Assembly: GCA_947495695.1 (NCBI GenBank)
Contig: CANLZP010000001.1
Span: 889,069-953,068 of the forward strand
Direction: 5' to 3'
Length of the DNA: 64,000 nt
Source: an uncultured Erythrobacter sp.
GTDB lineage: Bacteria; Pseudomonadota; Alphaproteobacteria; Sphingomonadales; Sphingomonadaceae
The position numbers were made by a program, and so were the translations under genes. Under the pieces are notes generated by a model. It made no database searches, had not been told where the DNA came from, and saw only the letters and a program-made list of their open reading frames with translations. Shown here one piece after another: positions 1-11,168 of the stretch (positions within the stretch are counted from its first letter, which is position 1; every line of letters starts with the position of its first letter).

Positions 1-1819
1 TCCGCGCCTCGGCTTCAAAGCCCAGGATCGACGCATCGGCCGTGTTGAAGATCGACTGGGCAACGCCCGATGTAGCCGAGGATTGGTTCACCTCGCGCTG
101 CATGTCCGAAATGTCGGTGTAATAGGCCGCCAGGTTCAGTGTGAACGAACCGTCCACGGTCTGGAACTTGCCGCCAATTTCGTAATTGTCGACCTTTTCT
201 TCGTCAAAGAAGAAGGCGTTGTTGGCAGCAGCCACCGCTTCAAAGGCGTTGGCATTGGTGATGCGGAAATTGTAACCGCCGCTGCGATAACCCCGGGTCC
301 AGTGGGCATAAACCTGACCATCGTCGAATTCATATTGCAGACCCAGCTTGGGCGACCAATTGCGCCAGCTGTTGCTGTCAACAAAGCCGTTGTTTTCGGT
401 CGGGATCAGCGAATTTGTGCCGCTGGTCGGGCAAGTGCCTTGCACAACAGAGCATTCTGCGCGTGGACGGACATAAGTAATCTCTACGTCCTTGGTTTCC
501 TCGCTCCAGCGGATGCCGGCGATCACAGAAAAGGCATCGGTCAGATTGAATTGGCCTGATGCGAACAGGCCGATCACTTCATGATCCTGCCGACCGCCCC
601 CAAAAAATGTCAGCGGGGTGGAAACGGGAATATCGCGAATTTCAGTATAGGCAATCGACTGGTCGAAATAGAATCCGCCAACTGTCAGATCGAAATTGTC
701 GGTCGACACCGCATAACGGATCTCGTTCGAAATCTGATCTTGGGCTGTGTCTGTGTCGGAATGGAAAATGAACGCAGGCAGTGAATCGATGTCGCCGCCG
801 GTAACCGCTTCATAATCGCGATAGCCCAAGATGTTGGTCAGCGTGCCGGGACCAATATCCCATTCCGCCTTTAGCGACCCGGTCCAGATCTGATTGGCAT
901 AAAATCCTGGAAAATCGATGGCGAAATCGAAGGTCTCACGATCGAAGGTGCCGCGGTTTTGGGCTGCAGGACCGTCTCCATCGCTTTCAAAATAGTCCAG
1001 TTTACCCGTCACTGTCAGATCGCCGAACCGGCCTTCCAGCGCGCCGCGCAAGATCTTTGTATCGGCTTCACCATGGTTCGAACCGTCGAACAGATTGGTG
1101 AAATAGCCTTCGTCCTTATTGTAGAATGCGCCCAGTTTGAACAGCAGCTTGTCTTCTACCAGCGGGCCAGAAACTACGCCGCTGACGGTGTAGTTTGCGC
1201 CGCCACGGCCGCCATCCAGCAAGGGTCCGTCAACCGAAGCGCGAACCTTTCCAGTCAGATAATCGGTTGGATTGCCGGTGTTGATCAACACCGCGCCGCC
1301 GGTAACATTGCGGCCAAACAATACGCCTTGCGGCCCGCGCAAAATCTCTACGCTATCCAGATCGAACAGGTCGAACACGACCCCTCCGTTAAAACCCAGA
1401 TACACGCCATCGACGAATACACCGACGGTCGGATCGATCGACGGGATCGAGCTGTTGATGCCCAGCCCACGGATCGAGAAGTTGGCCTGACCACGGCTGG
1501 TGCCGATTTGGTCAAGCGAGACATTGGGCGCGCTGTAGGTCAGGCCTTGCACGTCGCGTACCTTCAGCGCCTCGAGCGAGGCCGCGTTAAACGCGGTCAC
1601 GGCAATAGGTACGTCCTGCACATTTTCCGCATTCTGCGTTTTGGTTCCGGTCACAACGATGGTGTTGAAGGATCCGATCGCGCTGTCATCTGCCGGGGTA
1701 TCTTCAGTCGCATCAGCCTGAGCTGGATCAGCGGTCTGCGCGGAAGCTGCAAATGGAATCATTGCCGCGCTTGTCAGCATCAGTGCGAGCGCGCTGCGGG
1801 GGGCAGTACGAATAATCAT
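1..1819 (-). CDS. TonB-dependent outer-membrane receptor, C-terminus cut by the window edge
   Basis: The minus-strand frame is open from an ATG at 1819 to the window edge, giving about 606 residues. The N-terminus is a signal peptide ending near a QTADPAQA stretch. A plug domain follows, with VTGTKTQN (TonB-box region), DVPIAVTAFNA and IRGLGINSS, then the plug end EILRGPQGVLFGRNVTGG. The remainder alternates short beta-strands typical of the 22-strand barrel. The subfamily resembles the abundant sphingomonad receptors for unknown organic ligands. A purine-rich GGAGAC sequence lies just upstream of the start. It follows glnD on the same strand after 94 bases. The substrate cannot be read from the sequence and no degradation genes adjoin it. 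The barrel end is missing only because the window stops. Confidence 0.9.
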   Translation of the reverse strand, partial: MIIRTAPRSALALMLTSAAMIPFAASAQTADPAQADATEDTPADDSAIGSFNTIVVTGTKTQNAENVQDVPIAVTAFNAASLEALKVRDVQGLTYSAPNVSLDQIGTSRGQANFSIRGLGINSSIPSIDPTVGVFVDGVYLGFNGGVVFDLFDLDSVEILRGPQGVLFGRNVTGGAVLINTGNPTDYLTGKVRASVDGPLLDGGRGGANYTVSGVVSGPLVEDKLLFKLGAFYNKDEGYFTNLFDGSNHGEADTKILRGALEGRFGDLTVTGKLDYFESDGDGPAAQNRGTFDRETFDFAIDFPGFYANQIWTGSLKAEWDIGPGTLTNILGYRDYEAVTGGDIDSLPAFIFHSDTDTAQDQISNEIRYAVSTDNFDLTVGGFYFDQSIAYTEIRDIPVSTPLTFFGGGRQDHEVIGLFASGQFNLTDAFSVIAGIRWSEETKDVEITYVRPRAECSVVQGTCPTSGTNSLIPTENNGFVDSNSWRNWSPKLGLQYEFDDGQVYAHWTRGYRSGGYNFRITNANAFEAVAAANNAFFFDEEKVDNYEIGGKFQTVDGSFTLNLAAYYTDISDMQREVNQSSATSGVAQSIFNTADASILGFEAEAR

Positions 1820-1913
1820 AACAGAGAGGTCTCCTCAAGAATTTGAACGGGGCCTCTAACAATAGGTTCATCAATTGCAACCCATTATCGACGACCATCT
1901 TCGGCCAGGGCTG

Positions 1914-4673
1914 TCAGGCCTCTTCCAATTGCCTTTGTCGGGTGTCGCTGGCGGCCTCGAGCAATCGCTGCTCAATTTCAGACAAGCGATTTTCAGAGGT
2001 GATTTTCCCACCCATCAGGTCGGTCACATAGAAGGTATCGGCGGCCCGTTCACCATAGGCGGTGATATGGGCGGACTGGACGACCAAATTGGATTCGAAC
2101 AGGGCAAGTGCCAGGCGATTGAGCAGTGCTGGACGGTCGCGTGCGTTCACTTCGATGACGGTGAAGCGACCCGACGCCTTATTGTCAAAATTGACCCGCG
2201 GCGCCACGTCGAATGCTCCGGCTCTGGTGTGCGCCAGCGGACGCTGGGCCAGCTTGGGAACCAGTTCAATGCGATTGCTGAGCGCATCGGTGATGGTGCT
2301 CTTCAATCGTTCCAATTGTGCAGGTTCGTTGAACGGATCACCGACCGGATTCTGGACCAGGAAATTGTCGACCGCCCAACCGCGCTTTGATGTGTGAATG
2401 CGCGCATCAATAATGTTGGCCCCGGCCAAATGGATCCCGCCGGCGATGCGATAAAACAGGCCGGGGTGGTCAGAGGCAATGACGCTGACCAATGTGGCCC
2501 CGCGCGATTCGTAAAACTCGCATTGGATCGAAAGCTGTTCTTCTTGCGACCGGGCCTGCTGATATTGCGCCAGATTATGCGCGATCACATCCTCTGGCTC
2601 GGCAATCCAATAGGCATCATCAAATTCTACGCCGACGCGTTTAACAAGGTCGCTCTGCTCACCCAGCATTTCCGCGACCAAGGCTTGCTTGGCCTCGACC
2701 CTTTGCTTGCGGCCATGGCGCATATGGCCCAACCGCATGCGTTCTTGCGCGGCGTCAAACAGTTCGCCTAGCAACTGGCCTTTCCAGCTGTTCCATGTGC
2801 CCGGACCAACCGCGCGGATGTCAACCGCGGTCAGCAAGATCAGTTGCCGCAAACGCTCGACACTTTGCACCTCGTTAACAAAATCTTCGATCGTTTTGGG
2901 ATCGGTCAGATCGCGCTTGAAGGCGGTGGCGCTCATCAACAAATGTTGCCGGACCAACCATGCCACCAGCTCGGTTTCAGCTGGGGTGAGGCCAAACCGT
3001 GGGCATAATTTCATCGCCACTTCGGCCCCTAGAACCGAATGATCTCCGCCGCGACCCTTGGCAATATCATGCAGCAGCACCGCCACATAGGCGACCCTGC
3101 GCGAGGCGATTTTGTGGATCAGCCGCGTGCCGCGAGGATGGTCGTCGGCCAGCAGACCTTTTTCAATCCGGTTGAGCAATCCGATGGCGCGAATGGTGTG
3201 CTCGTCGACGGTATAGTGATGATACATGTCGAACTGCATCTGCGCATTCACGCGACCAAAATCGGGCACAAACTTACCGAAAACGCCAGTCTCGTTCATC
3301 CAGCGCAGCACCATTTCAGGATTGTTGTGACCGCACAGCAGATCAAGGAACAGGGCATTGGCGCGTTTGTCCTTGCGCACCTTGGCCTTGATCAATCCGC
3401 TGTCACGATCCGCCTGGCGCATGGTGTCGGGATGAATTTCCAGCTCTTCGCTTTCGGCGATCTGGAAGATCTCGATCAAACGCACGGGGTCGGCTTGGAA
3501 CCAATTGTCCGATGGCGCGGCAATCTTGCCGGCGAACACCCGATAGCCCTTCACATCGCGGGACTTTTGCGTCCACCCTGCGAAAAAGCCCTTGCGAGTG
3601 CGCTTCTTGGCAAATTCCTCGTCCAGATGGGCCAGGAATACACCGGTCAGGCTACCGACGCGTTTTGCTTGCAGAAAATAGAATTGCATGAAGCGTTCGA
3701 CCGCGCTTTTGCCGGGGCGGTCGGCAAAGTTCATCCGCTCTGCCACCTGCTGCTGCATATCAAAGGTCAGGCGGTCTTCGGCCCGATTGGTCAGCGCATG
3801 CAAATGGCACCGAACCGCCAGCAAGAAGCCTTCGGCTCGCCGGAAACTGCGATATTCATGCTTGGTCAGCAGCCCGACATCAACCAATTCCGAGCCAGAG
3901 CGAACCTTGTGAATATATTTGCCGATCCAATACAGCGTTTGCAGATCGCGTAAGCCGCCTTTGCCGTCCTTTACGTTGGGTTCAACCACATAGCGGCTGT
4001 TGCCCATTCGTTTGTGGCGAGCGTTTCGTTCCTCCAGTTTTTCGGCGAGAAACTGCCGTTCGCTGCCCTTGACCACGTCTGACCAAAAGCGCGCAGAGGC
4101 CTCTTCATACAGCGGGCTGTCACCCCAGATGAAACGGCTCTCCAACAGGGCGGTGCGAATGGTCAAATCCTCGCGCGCCATCCGCAAAGTCTCATCCACG
4201 GTGCGGCTGGAATGGCCCACTTGCAGGCCCAAATCCCACAGCAGATAGAGGATCGCCTCGATCACCTGTTCGCACCAGGCAGCGCGCTTCATCGGAGTGA
4301 TAAAGGCGATATCGACATCGGAATGCGGCGCCATTTCTGCGCGGCCATAACCACCCACCGCCAAAATCGCGAGCCGCTCTGCCGAGCTGCGATTGCCGGG
4401 GGGATAGATATGCGTGACCACGTGATCGTGGATCACGCGCACCAATTGGTCGATCAGAAAGGCCTGATTGGCTGTGCAAGCATGACCGGCAGAAGGCTTT
4501 TCCTCCAGCCGCCGAGCGATTTCCGCCCGGCCAGCCTCCAGCGCCTCGCGCAATACAGCGACAATATCGCCGCGCGCTTGATCACCCTTTTCGGCAACAA
4601 TCCCGGCAATGGTAGCCGCCAGCTTTCGCCGATCGGCAATCGTGCGCTGATTGGGAATGCGCTGACTGTTCAT
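1914..4673 (-). CDS. glnD: [Protein-PII] uridylyltransferase / uridylyl-removing enzyme GlnD
   Basis: This is the bifunctional glutamine sensor that uridylylates and de-uridylylates PII proteins and so sets nitrogen assimilation. The 919-residue product has the full family architecture. A nucleotidyltransferase motif GGYGRAEMAPHSDVDIAF begins near residue 107. A GlnD-type helical region follows, then an HD domain (HYTVDEHT near 486 and HDIAKGRGGDHS near 535). Two C-terminal ACT domains follow (SDHPGLFYRIAGGIHLAGAN and RDRPALLNRLALALFESN). Length is within the usual 850-940. It starts 41 bases after the stop of the upstream acyl-CoA synthetase, so they may share a transcript, although no functional link is obvious. 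All catalytic motifs look intact. Confidence 0.97.
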   Translation of the reverse strand: MNSQRIPNQRTIADRRKLAATIAGIVAEKGDQARGDIVAVLREALEAGRAEIARRLEEKPSAGHACTANQAFLIDQLVRVIHDHVVTHIYPPGNRSSAERLAILAVGGYGRAEMAPHSDVDIAFITPMKRAAWCEQVIEAILYLLWDLGLQVGHSSRTVDETLRMAREDLTIRTALLESRFIWGDSPLYEEASARFWSDVVKGSERQFLAEKLEERNARHKRMGNSRYVVEPNVKDGKGGLRDLQTLYWIGKYIHKVRSGSELVDVGLLTKHEYRSFRRAEGFLLAVRCHLHALTNRAEDRLTFDMQQQVAERMNFADRPGKSAVERFMQFYFLQAKRVGSLTGVFLAHLDEEFAKKRTRKGFFAGWTQKSRDVKGYRVFAGKIAAPSDNWFQADPVRLIEIFQIAESEELEIHPDTMRQADRDSGLIKAKVRKDKRANALFLDLLCGHNNPEMVLRWMNETGVFGKFVPDFGRVNAQMQFDMYHHYTVDEHTIRAIGLLNRIEKGLLADDHPRGTRLIHKIASRRVAYVAVLLHDIAKGRGGDHSVLGAEVAMKLCPRFGLTPAETELVAWLVRQHLLMSATAFKRDLTDPKTIEDFVNEVQSVERLRQLILLTAVDIRAVGPGTWNSWKGQLLGELFDAAQERMRLGHMRHGRKQRVEAKQALVAEMLGEQSDLVKRVGVEFDDAYWIAEPEDVIAHNLAQYQQARSQEEQLSIQCEFYESRGATLVSVIASDHPGLFYRIAGGIHLAGANIIDARIHTSKRGWAVDNFLVQNPVGDPFNEPAQLERLKSTITDALSNRIELVPKLAQRPLAHTRAGAFDVAPRVNFDNKASGRFTVIEVNARDRPALLNRLALALFESNLVVQSAHITAYGERAADTFYVTDLMGGKITSENRLSEIEQRLLEAASDTRQRQLEEA

Positions 4674-4714
4674 TGGGTGCTGACCATCCGGGTTTTGTCA
4701 TCGCGCAAGGGCAA

Positions 4715-6418
<1,704 letters not shown>

Positions 6419-6580
6419 TTTAGTAATGTACTCCTCTCAATCCACCGGCAAAGCGCCCTTGCGTTCATGCAAGTTGCAACTTCACAGGCTGCGTAGGCTT
6501 CCCCCAAATCCTCCGCTGTGCCAAAAGCCGCGCGGCTGACGTGCCGACGCGTCAGCAAAGACCATTAAGGGGTTCGCTTC

Positions 6581-7441
6581 GTGCTGTCACTACTCGCTGC
6601 AAACGCAATTTCCGATCCTATCTATTGGGAAAATCTGGGGCTGCGGCCTTACTTATTTGAAATTGGATCGTTTCAGCTTCGCTTCTATTCGTTGGCTTAT
6701 CTGGGCGGTGTGCTGTTTGCCTATTGGCATCTGTCAAAAATGATCAAAGCACCTGGTGCTCCCTTGGCCCAGCGTCACGCTGATGATCTGTTCTTCTATG
6801 GTACATTGGGCGTCATTCTGGGTGGCCGCTTGGGCTATGCCTTGTTCTACAAACCCGAGATTTGGCAAGATCCGATCTCTGTATTGAAGCTGTGGGAAGG
6901 CGGGATGAGCTTCCATGGCGGGTTGTTGGGCGTGCTGGCAGCGATTGCCTTTGTAGCTAAACGCGGCAAGCTGAACTTCCTGCGGGTGTGCGATTATATC
7001 GCGGTCAGCGTGCCGATGGGCATGTTGCTGGGCCGTTTGGCTAATTTCGTGAATGGTGAATTGTGGGGCAGGCCAACCGATGTCCCGTGGGCGATGGTGT
7101 TTCCGATGGCAGATGAATTGCCGCGACACCCCAGCCAGCTGTATCAGGCAGGCTTGGAAGGATTGGCGCTGCTGGCCATCCTCACAATGCTGTTCTGGAC
7201 CACCCGCGCGCGCTATCGCACCGGCCTGCTGGTGGGTATATTTACGCTGGGAATGGGCATCGCTCGCTTCACCAATGAATTCTTCCGCCAGCCTGACGCA
7301 CATCTGACCGAATTTGCCGAGGCCACTGGCCTTTCGATGGGGCAATGGCTGACCATACCTTTGATCCTGGTCGGCTTGGGCGTCACTATTTTTGCGCTCA
7401 CCCGCAAGCAAGTGGGCACCGGCCAACCAAATCCTGTGTGA
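6581..7441 (+). CDS. lgt: Prolipoprotein diacylglyceryl transferase
   Basis: Lgt moves a diacylglyceryl group from phosphatidylglycerol to the lipobox cysteine of prolipoproteins in the inner membrane. The 286-residue protein is a multi-pass membrane protein. It has the FHGGLLG loop near residue 111 and the family signature GRLANFVNGELWGR at about 151-164. The start is a GTG at 6581 preceded by AAGGGG. The next gene begins inside its stop codon. Several lipoproteins in this window would depend on it. Confidence 0.97.
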   Translation: MLSLLAANAISDPIYWENLGLRPYLFEIGSFQLRFYSLAYLGGVLFAYWHLSKMIKAPGAPLAQRHADDLFFYGTLGVILGGRLGYALFYKPEIWQDPISVLKLWEGGMSFHGGLLGVLAAIAFVAKRGKLNFLRVCDYIAVSVPMGMLLGRLANFVNGELWGRPTDVPWAMVFPMADELPRHPSQLYQAGLEGLALLAILTMLFWTTRARYRTGLLVGIFTLGMGIARFTNEFFRQPDAHLTEFAEATGLSMGQWLTIPLILVGLGVTIFALTRKQVGTGQPNPV

Positions 7442-8541
7442 GCAAGCTTGTGCCGGACGCTCAATCGGACAAACAACCCGTTTGGCAGCCCGATAGGCAG
7501 GCCGATGTTTTTCGGCGGCTGATCCGCGCCAATGGCCCCATTTCGCTCGCCCAATATATGGGGGAGAGCAATGCGCGCTATTACGATGGCCGCGATCCCT
7601 TGGGTGGCGACGGCGACTTCATCACTGCGCCCGAAATCAGCCAGATGTTTGGCGAGCTGATCGGATTATGGCTGACCGATCTGTGGGTCAGGGCAGGTCG
7701 CCCGGACCCGGTGCATTATGTCGAATTGGGGCCGGGTCGCGGCACTCTGGCGCAGGATGCTCTGCGTGCAGCCGGAGCGCATGGATTGGCGCCGCAGGTG
7801 CATTTGGTTGAGGGCTCGCATGCTTTGTGCGCTGTGCAATCAAGCGCTCTTCCGCAGGCCAAGCATCATCACGATCTTTCAACTCTGCCTGATGATGGCC
7901 CGATCCTGCTGGTCGCCAATGAATTTTTCGACGCTTTGCCGATCCGGCAATTGGTCAAAAGCGAAAGCGGCTGGCGCGAGCGAATGGTCGGGTTGGAGGG
8001 CGATGAATTTGTCTTCGTCTCCGGCGACAAGCCGATGGACGCCGCTGTTCCGGATGGCTGGAGGGACGCACCGCAGGGCAGCGTGGTGGAAACCAGCCCG
8101 GCCAGCGCAGCCATTGCGTCCGAGATTGCGGATCGGTTGGTCGCGCAAGGCGGCGCGGCACTCATCATTGATTATGGCTCGCTAAGCAAGCGGGCCGGAT
8201 CGACGCTGCAGGCACTGAAGGCCCATCAGAAAGTGGATGTGTTTGCCGCTCCGGGCGAAGCCGATCTGACCGCTCATGTCGATTTTGCAACATTGGCTGA
8301 CATTGCCGAGCGGCAAGGTGCGCACACCTTGGGCAAGACCACGCAGGGGGCTTGGCTGCGGGCGATGGGGATCGACGCGCGGGCGCAAATGCTGGCCCAG
8401 AAGTCGGCCGCGCAATCATCCGATCAGGCGGCCGTAATCCAGCGCCAGCGCGATCGGCTGGTGGCCGATGACCAGATGGGCGAACTGTTCAAACTGCTGG
8501 CCTTGGCCGCGCCGCACTGGCCGCACGGCGCAGGGTTCTAG
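7438..8541 (+). CDS. MidA/NDUFAF7-like class I SAM-dependent methyltransferase
   Basis: A 367-residue protein of the COG1565 family, whose mitochondrial member NDUFAF7 methylates an arginine of a complex I subunit. Visible motifs are the family-specific N-terminal GPISLAQYMGESNARYY and GDGDFITAPEISQMFGE, the SAM motif YVELGPGRGTLAQDAL, NEFFDALPIRQ, and LIIDYGS. The GTG at 7438 overlaps the lgt stop by four bases (GTGA), which suggests translational coupling; a GTG at 7450 is an alternative start. A bacterial substrate is not established, so the complex I connection is only by homology. Confidence 0.9.
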   Translation: MSKLVPDAQSDKQPVWQPDRQADVFRRLIRANGPISLAQYMGESNARYYDGRDPLGGDGDFITAPEISQMFGELIGLWLTDLWVRAGRPDPVHYVELGPGRGTLAQDALRAAGAHGLAPQVHLVEGSHALCAVQSSALPQAKHHHDLSTLPDDGPILLVANEFFDALPIRQLVKSESGWRERMVGLEGDEFVFVSGDKPMDAAVPDGWRDAPQGSVVETSPASAAIASEIADRLVAQGGAALIIDYGSLSKRAGSTLQALKAHQKVDVFAAPGEADLTAHVDFATLADIAERQGAHTLGKTTQGAWLRAMGIDARAQMLAQKSAAQSSDQAAVIQRQRDRLVADDQMGELFKLLALAAPHWPHGAGF

Positions 8542-8583
8542 GGCCGGTTTCTAGGGCTGGAATTTTAGGCGGTAGTCGGCGGA

Positions 8584-10119
8584 TCAAAGCCCGATGATGC
8601 GCGCCAATTCCTGTGCAGCCTGGGTTGGGCTTTGCTTGTCTTGCTCGCGATCGACCATCAGATTGGCTTTGCGCATGGCATCGACATCGATCGCTTCGAT
8701 CAGCGGCTCCAGCGCCCGTAATTTGCCGGGATCGCCAGCAAAACTGTTGCTGGCCAGCACAATCGCATCATAGCCTGGGAAGGCTTCACGCGGGTCATCC
8801 AAAATCACCAGATTGTCAGCCGCGATGCGCCCATCAGACGTATAGGCGCTGATTACATCAGCTTCGCCTGATTTCAGCGCATTATACATGAAAGTCGGCG
8901 AGAAATTGCGCTTCTCTCCCATTCGCAAGCCATAGGCCTCTCGCACCGCGATCCATTCGGGCCGCTCGAAGAATTCAGGGTCTCCGCCAATGGTCAATTG
9001 CGGTGCGATGGCGACCAGATCTTCGATCGAGTTTAGCCCGCGCGTCTCGGCCAAATCTTGCCGGACGGCTAAGCCATAGGCGTTTTCGAACCCAAGCCTG
9101 CCGACCACATGCGGCCCGACATTCTCGTTCTGCCATTGGGTGATTTGGTCCAGCATTTGCGCTCGGCCCGGATTATCGCTGCGCTTCATCTGGTTGGTCC
9201 AAATGGTGCCGGTGTAATCGACCAGAATATCAATATCGCCGCTTTTGACCGCGCTATAACCCACCGCCGAGCCAAGCCCGGTGCGATATTCCACGCTATA
9301 GCCCGATTTTTCCAGCTGAGAGCCGATCAGCTGGGCGAGGATATATTGCTCGGAAAATTGTTTGGACCCGATGATGATCCGGTCCTCATCGCGGTCACCA
9401 AACTGCGCCCACAAGGCCGCAACGATGCCCAATGCGACCACCGCAAAACCGCCCAGCCATAGGGCAGGCTTACGCAAGGCCAAACCGCGCTCGATCAGGC
9501 CCAGCAAGCTATCGACAATCAGGGCAAGGCCTGCCGAGGCGACGCAGCCAGCCAATACCAAGGCCCAATTCTGGGTCTGCAATCCGGCAAAGATGGGATC
9601 GCCCAAGCTGGGTTGCCCGATGGTGGTCGCCAGAGTTGCCGCGCCAATGGTCCAGACCGACGCGGTCCGGATCCCGGCCATGACGAACGGCGCGGACAAG
9701 GGCGCCTCGACCAGACGCAATTTCTGCCAACTCGTCATGCCTACTCCGTCGGCAGCTTCCAACACGCCGGGATCAAGATTGGCTTGCGCAGTTACGGCAT
9801 TCCGCAGGATCGGCAGCAGGGCATAAAGCGCCAGCGCCAGCAAAGCGGGCAAAAAGCCCAGCGTTGGCAGGCCTTCGCCAAACACCACTCTTAGCGACAA
9901 AAGGATCGGGAAGAACAAGGCCAACAAGGCCAGCGCCGGAATGGTTTGCACCAAGCTGGCAAAGCCTAAAGCGACCCGCGCAATGTTTGGCGAACGGCTG
10001 GCCCAAACGGCCACTGGAAGGGCTACAGCAATGCCCAAGGCGATGGCCGAAGCTGCCAGTAAGACATGCGCTGCCAATTGCGGCCCAAGTCCCAAGATGG
10101 CGGTTTCAAACGCGCTCAT
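8584..10119 (-). CDS. Osmoprotectant-type ABC transporter, permease fused to substrate-binding domain
   Basis: A 511-residue fusion. Residues about 10-225 form an OpuBB/ProW-like permease with six or so hydrophobic helices and the EAA-like loop EAADGVGMTSWQKLRLVEAP. After a further hydrophobic segment (about 232-253), residues about 262-511 form a type II periplasmic binding domain of the OpuAC/OsmF family (GSKQFSEQYILAQLIGSQLE, DYTGTIWT, SAYTSDGRIAADNLVILDD). The binding domain is thus anchored to the membrane in cis. The ATG overlaps the stop of the upstream ATPase gene by four bases. The family imports glycine betaine, choline or related quaternary amines; which ligand is bound here cannot be read. 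Such fusions are known from OpuB/EgtU-like systems. Confidence 0.92.
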   Translation of the reverse strand: MSAFETAILGLGPQLAAHVLLAASAIALGIAVALPVAVWASRSPNIARVALGFASLVQTIPALALLALFFPILLSLRVVFGEGLPTLGFLPALLALALYALLPILRNAVTAQANLDPGVLEAADGVGMTSWQKLRLVEAPLSAPFVMAGIRTASVWTIGAATLATTIGQPSLGDPIFAGLQTQNWALVLAGCVASAGLALIVDSLLGLIERGLALRKPALWLGGFAVVALGIVAALWAQFGDRDEDRIIIGSKQFSEQYILAQLIGSQLEKSGYSVEYRTGLGSAVGYSAVKSGDIDILVDYTGTIWTNQMKRSDNPGRAQMLDQITQWQNENVGPHVVGRLGFENAYGLAVRQDLAETRGLNSIEDLVAIAPQLTIGGDPEFFERPEWIAVREAYGLRMGEKRNFSPTFMYNALKSGEADVISAYTSDGRIAADNLVILDDPREAFPGYDAIVLASNSFAGDPGKLRALEPLIEAIDVDAMRKANLMVDREQDKQSPTQAAQELARIIGL

Positions 10120-10994
10120 CTCGCTTGGTCTCCGTTTTGGACCGGGTCATCTCGCGAGGTCTCTGCCGGTCTCCCAGCACCGTTTTCAGCACCGGAATCG
10201 CCCGCTTCTTTCATCACCGCAAGCCGCTCTGCCTGCTCGCGCGGAACCGCCACCAGCCCTTGGGCGATGTCTCCGCCTTCGCCTCTCAACAGGGAGCGAG
10301 GAGCCTCATCTGCGACGATCTTGCCGCTATCCATCACCAGCACGCGATCGGCCAACAGCAAGGCTTCTGCCATGTCGTGGGTGACCATGATGGTGGTGAG
10401 GCCCAACCGGTCATGCAAATGCCGGACACTGTTGCCCAAGGCATCGCGCGTAATCGGATCGAGCGCGCCAAAAGGTTCATCCATCAGCAGCAATTGCGGG
10501 GCGTTGGCCAGCGCTCGGGCGACCCCAATGCGTTGGCGTTGCCCGCCCGACAATTCGTCCGGCATGCGGGTGGCCATCTCCGCTTCCAATTCGACCAATT
10601 CGAGCAATTCGGCCACTCTGGCTGCGGGCAAATTCTCGCCGCCCAAACGCGGCCCAATGGCAATATTCTCGCTCACCGACATATGCGGGAACAGGCCGAT
10701 GCCCTGAAACACATAGCCAATCCGGCGGCGCAAGGCGGGCGGAGCCAATGTGGTCACATCGTCTCCGGCAAACTCCACTTGGCCAAGGCTGGGAACCTCC
10801 AAGGCGTTGATCATTTTGAGCAAGGTTGATTTGCCCGATCCCGACGCGCCGACCAGCGCCACGAAACTGCCCTTGGCGATCGCGGTATCCACCCCTGCCA
10901 CGGCGGTAACGCTGCCATAATGGCGCTCAACCTGGGCGAACCGGATCAAAGGTGGCTGTTCGTGGCTGGGCGATTGGGATGAGGAAACTGCCAT
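10116..10994 (-). CDS. Osmoprotectant-type ABC transporter ATP-binding protein
   Basis: The ATPase partner of the fused permease/binding protein that follows it with an ATGA overlap. The start chosen is ATG 10994 (MAVSSSQ), giving 292 residues; the reading frame is open further upstream but that extension does not look like the family. Walker A is GASGSGKST, the signature is LSGGQRQRIGVARAL, Walker B is LLLMDEPFGALD and the H-loop is MVTHDMAEA. It is of ProV/OpuA type but shorter than ProV, with no evident CBS pair at the C-terminus, so ionic-strength sensing through CBS domains is unlikely. Confidence 0.92.
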   Translation of the reverse strand: MAVSSSQSPSHEQPPLIRFAQVERHYGSVTAVAGVDTAIAKGSFVALVGASGSGKSTLLKMINALEVPSLGQVEFAGDDVTTLAPPALRRRIGYVFQGIGLFPHMSVSENIAIGPRLGGENLPAARVAELLELVELEAEMATRMPDELSGGQRQRIGVARALANAPQLLLMDEPFGALDPITRDALGNSVRHLHDRLGLTTIMVTHDMAEALLLADRVLVMDSGKIVADEAPRSLLRGEGGDIAQGLVAVPREQAERLAVMKEAGDSGAENGAGRPAETSRDDPVQNGDQAR

Positions 10995-11168
10995 CTGGCA
11001 CCAGCTATAGCGGCTTAATCGAACCGCACAAATGCCGAGGGGCGGTACCATGGTCCCGGCCGCCAGTTTCACCTGCAACCGGTTTGCTCTTGCTCTGCGC
11101 CCTGTTATGAGCCAGCCGATCATGCAAAGACGGAATCGGCCAACACAATAGGGCCAATTGGAGAGACA

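Noticed and set aside
3039..3953. A 304-codon plus-strand frame inside glnD
   Set aside because: It is antisense to a gene with all catalytic motifs, and its product shows no recognisable domain.
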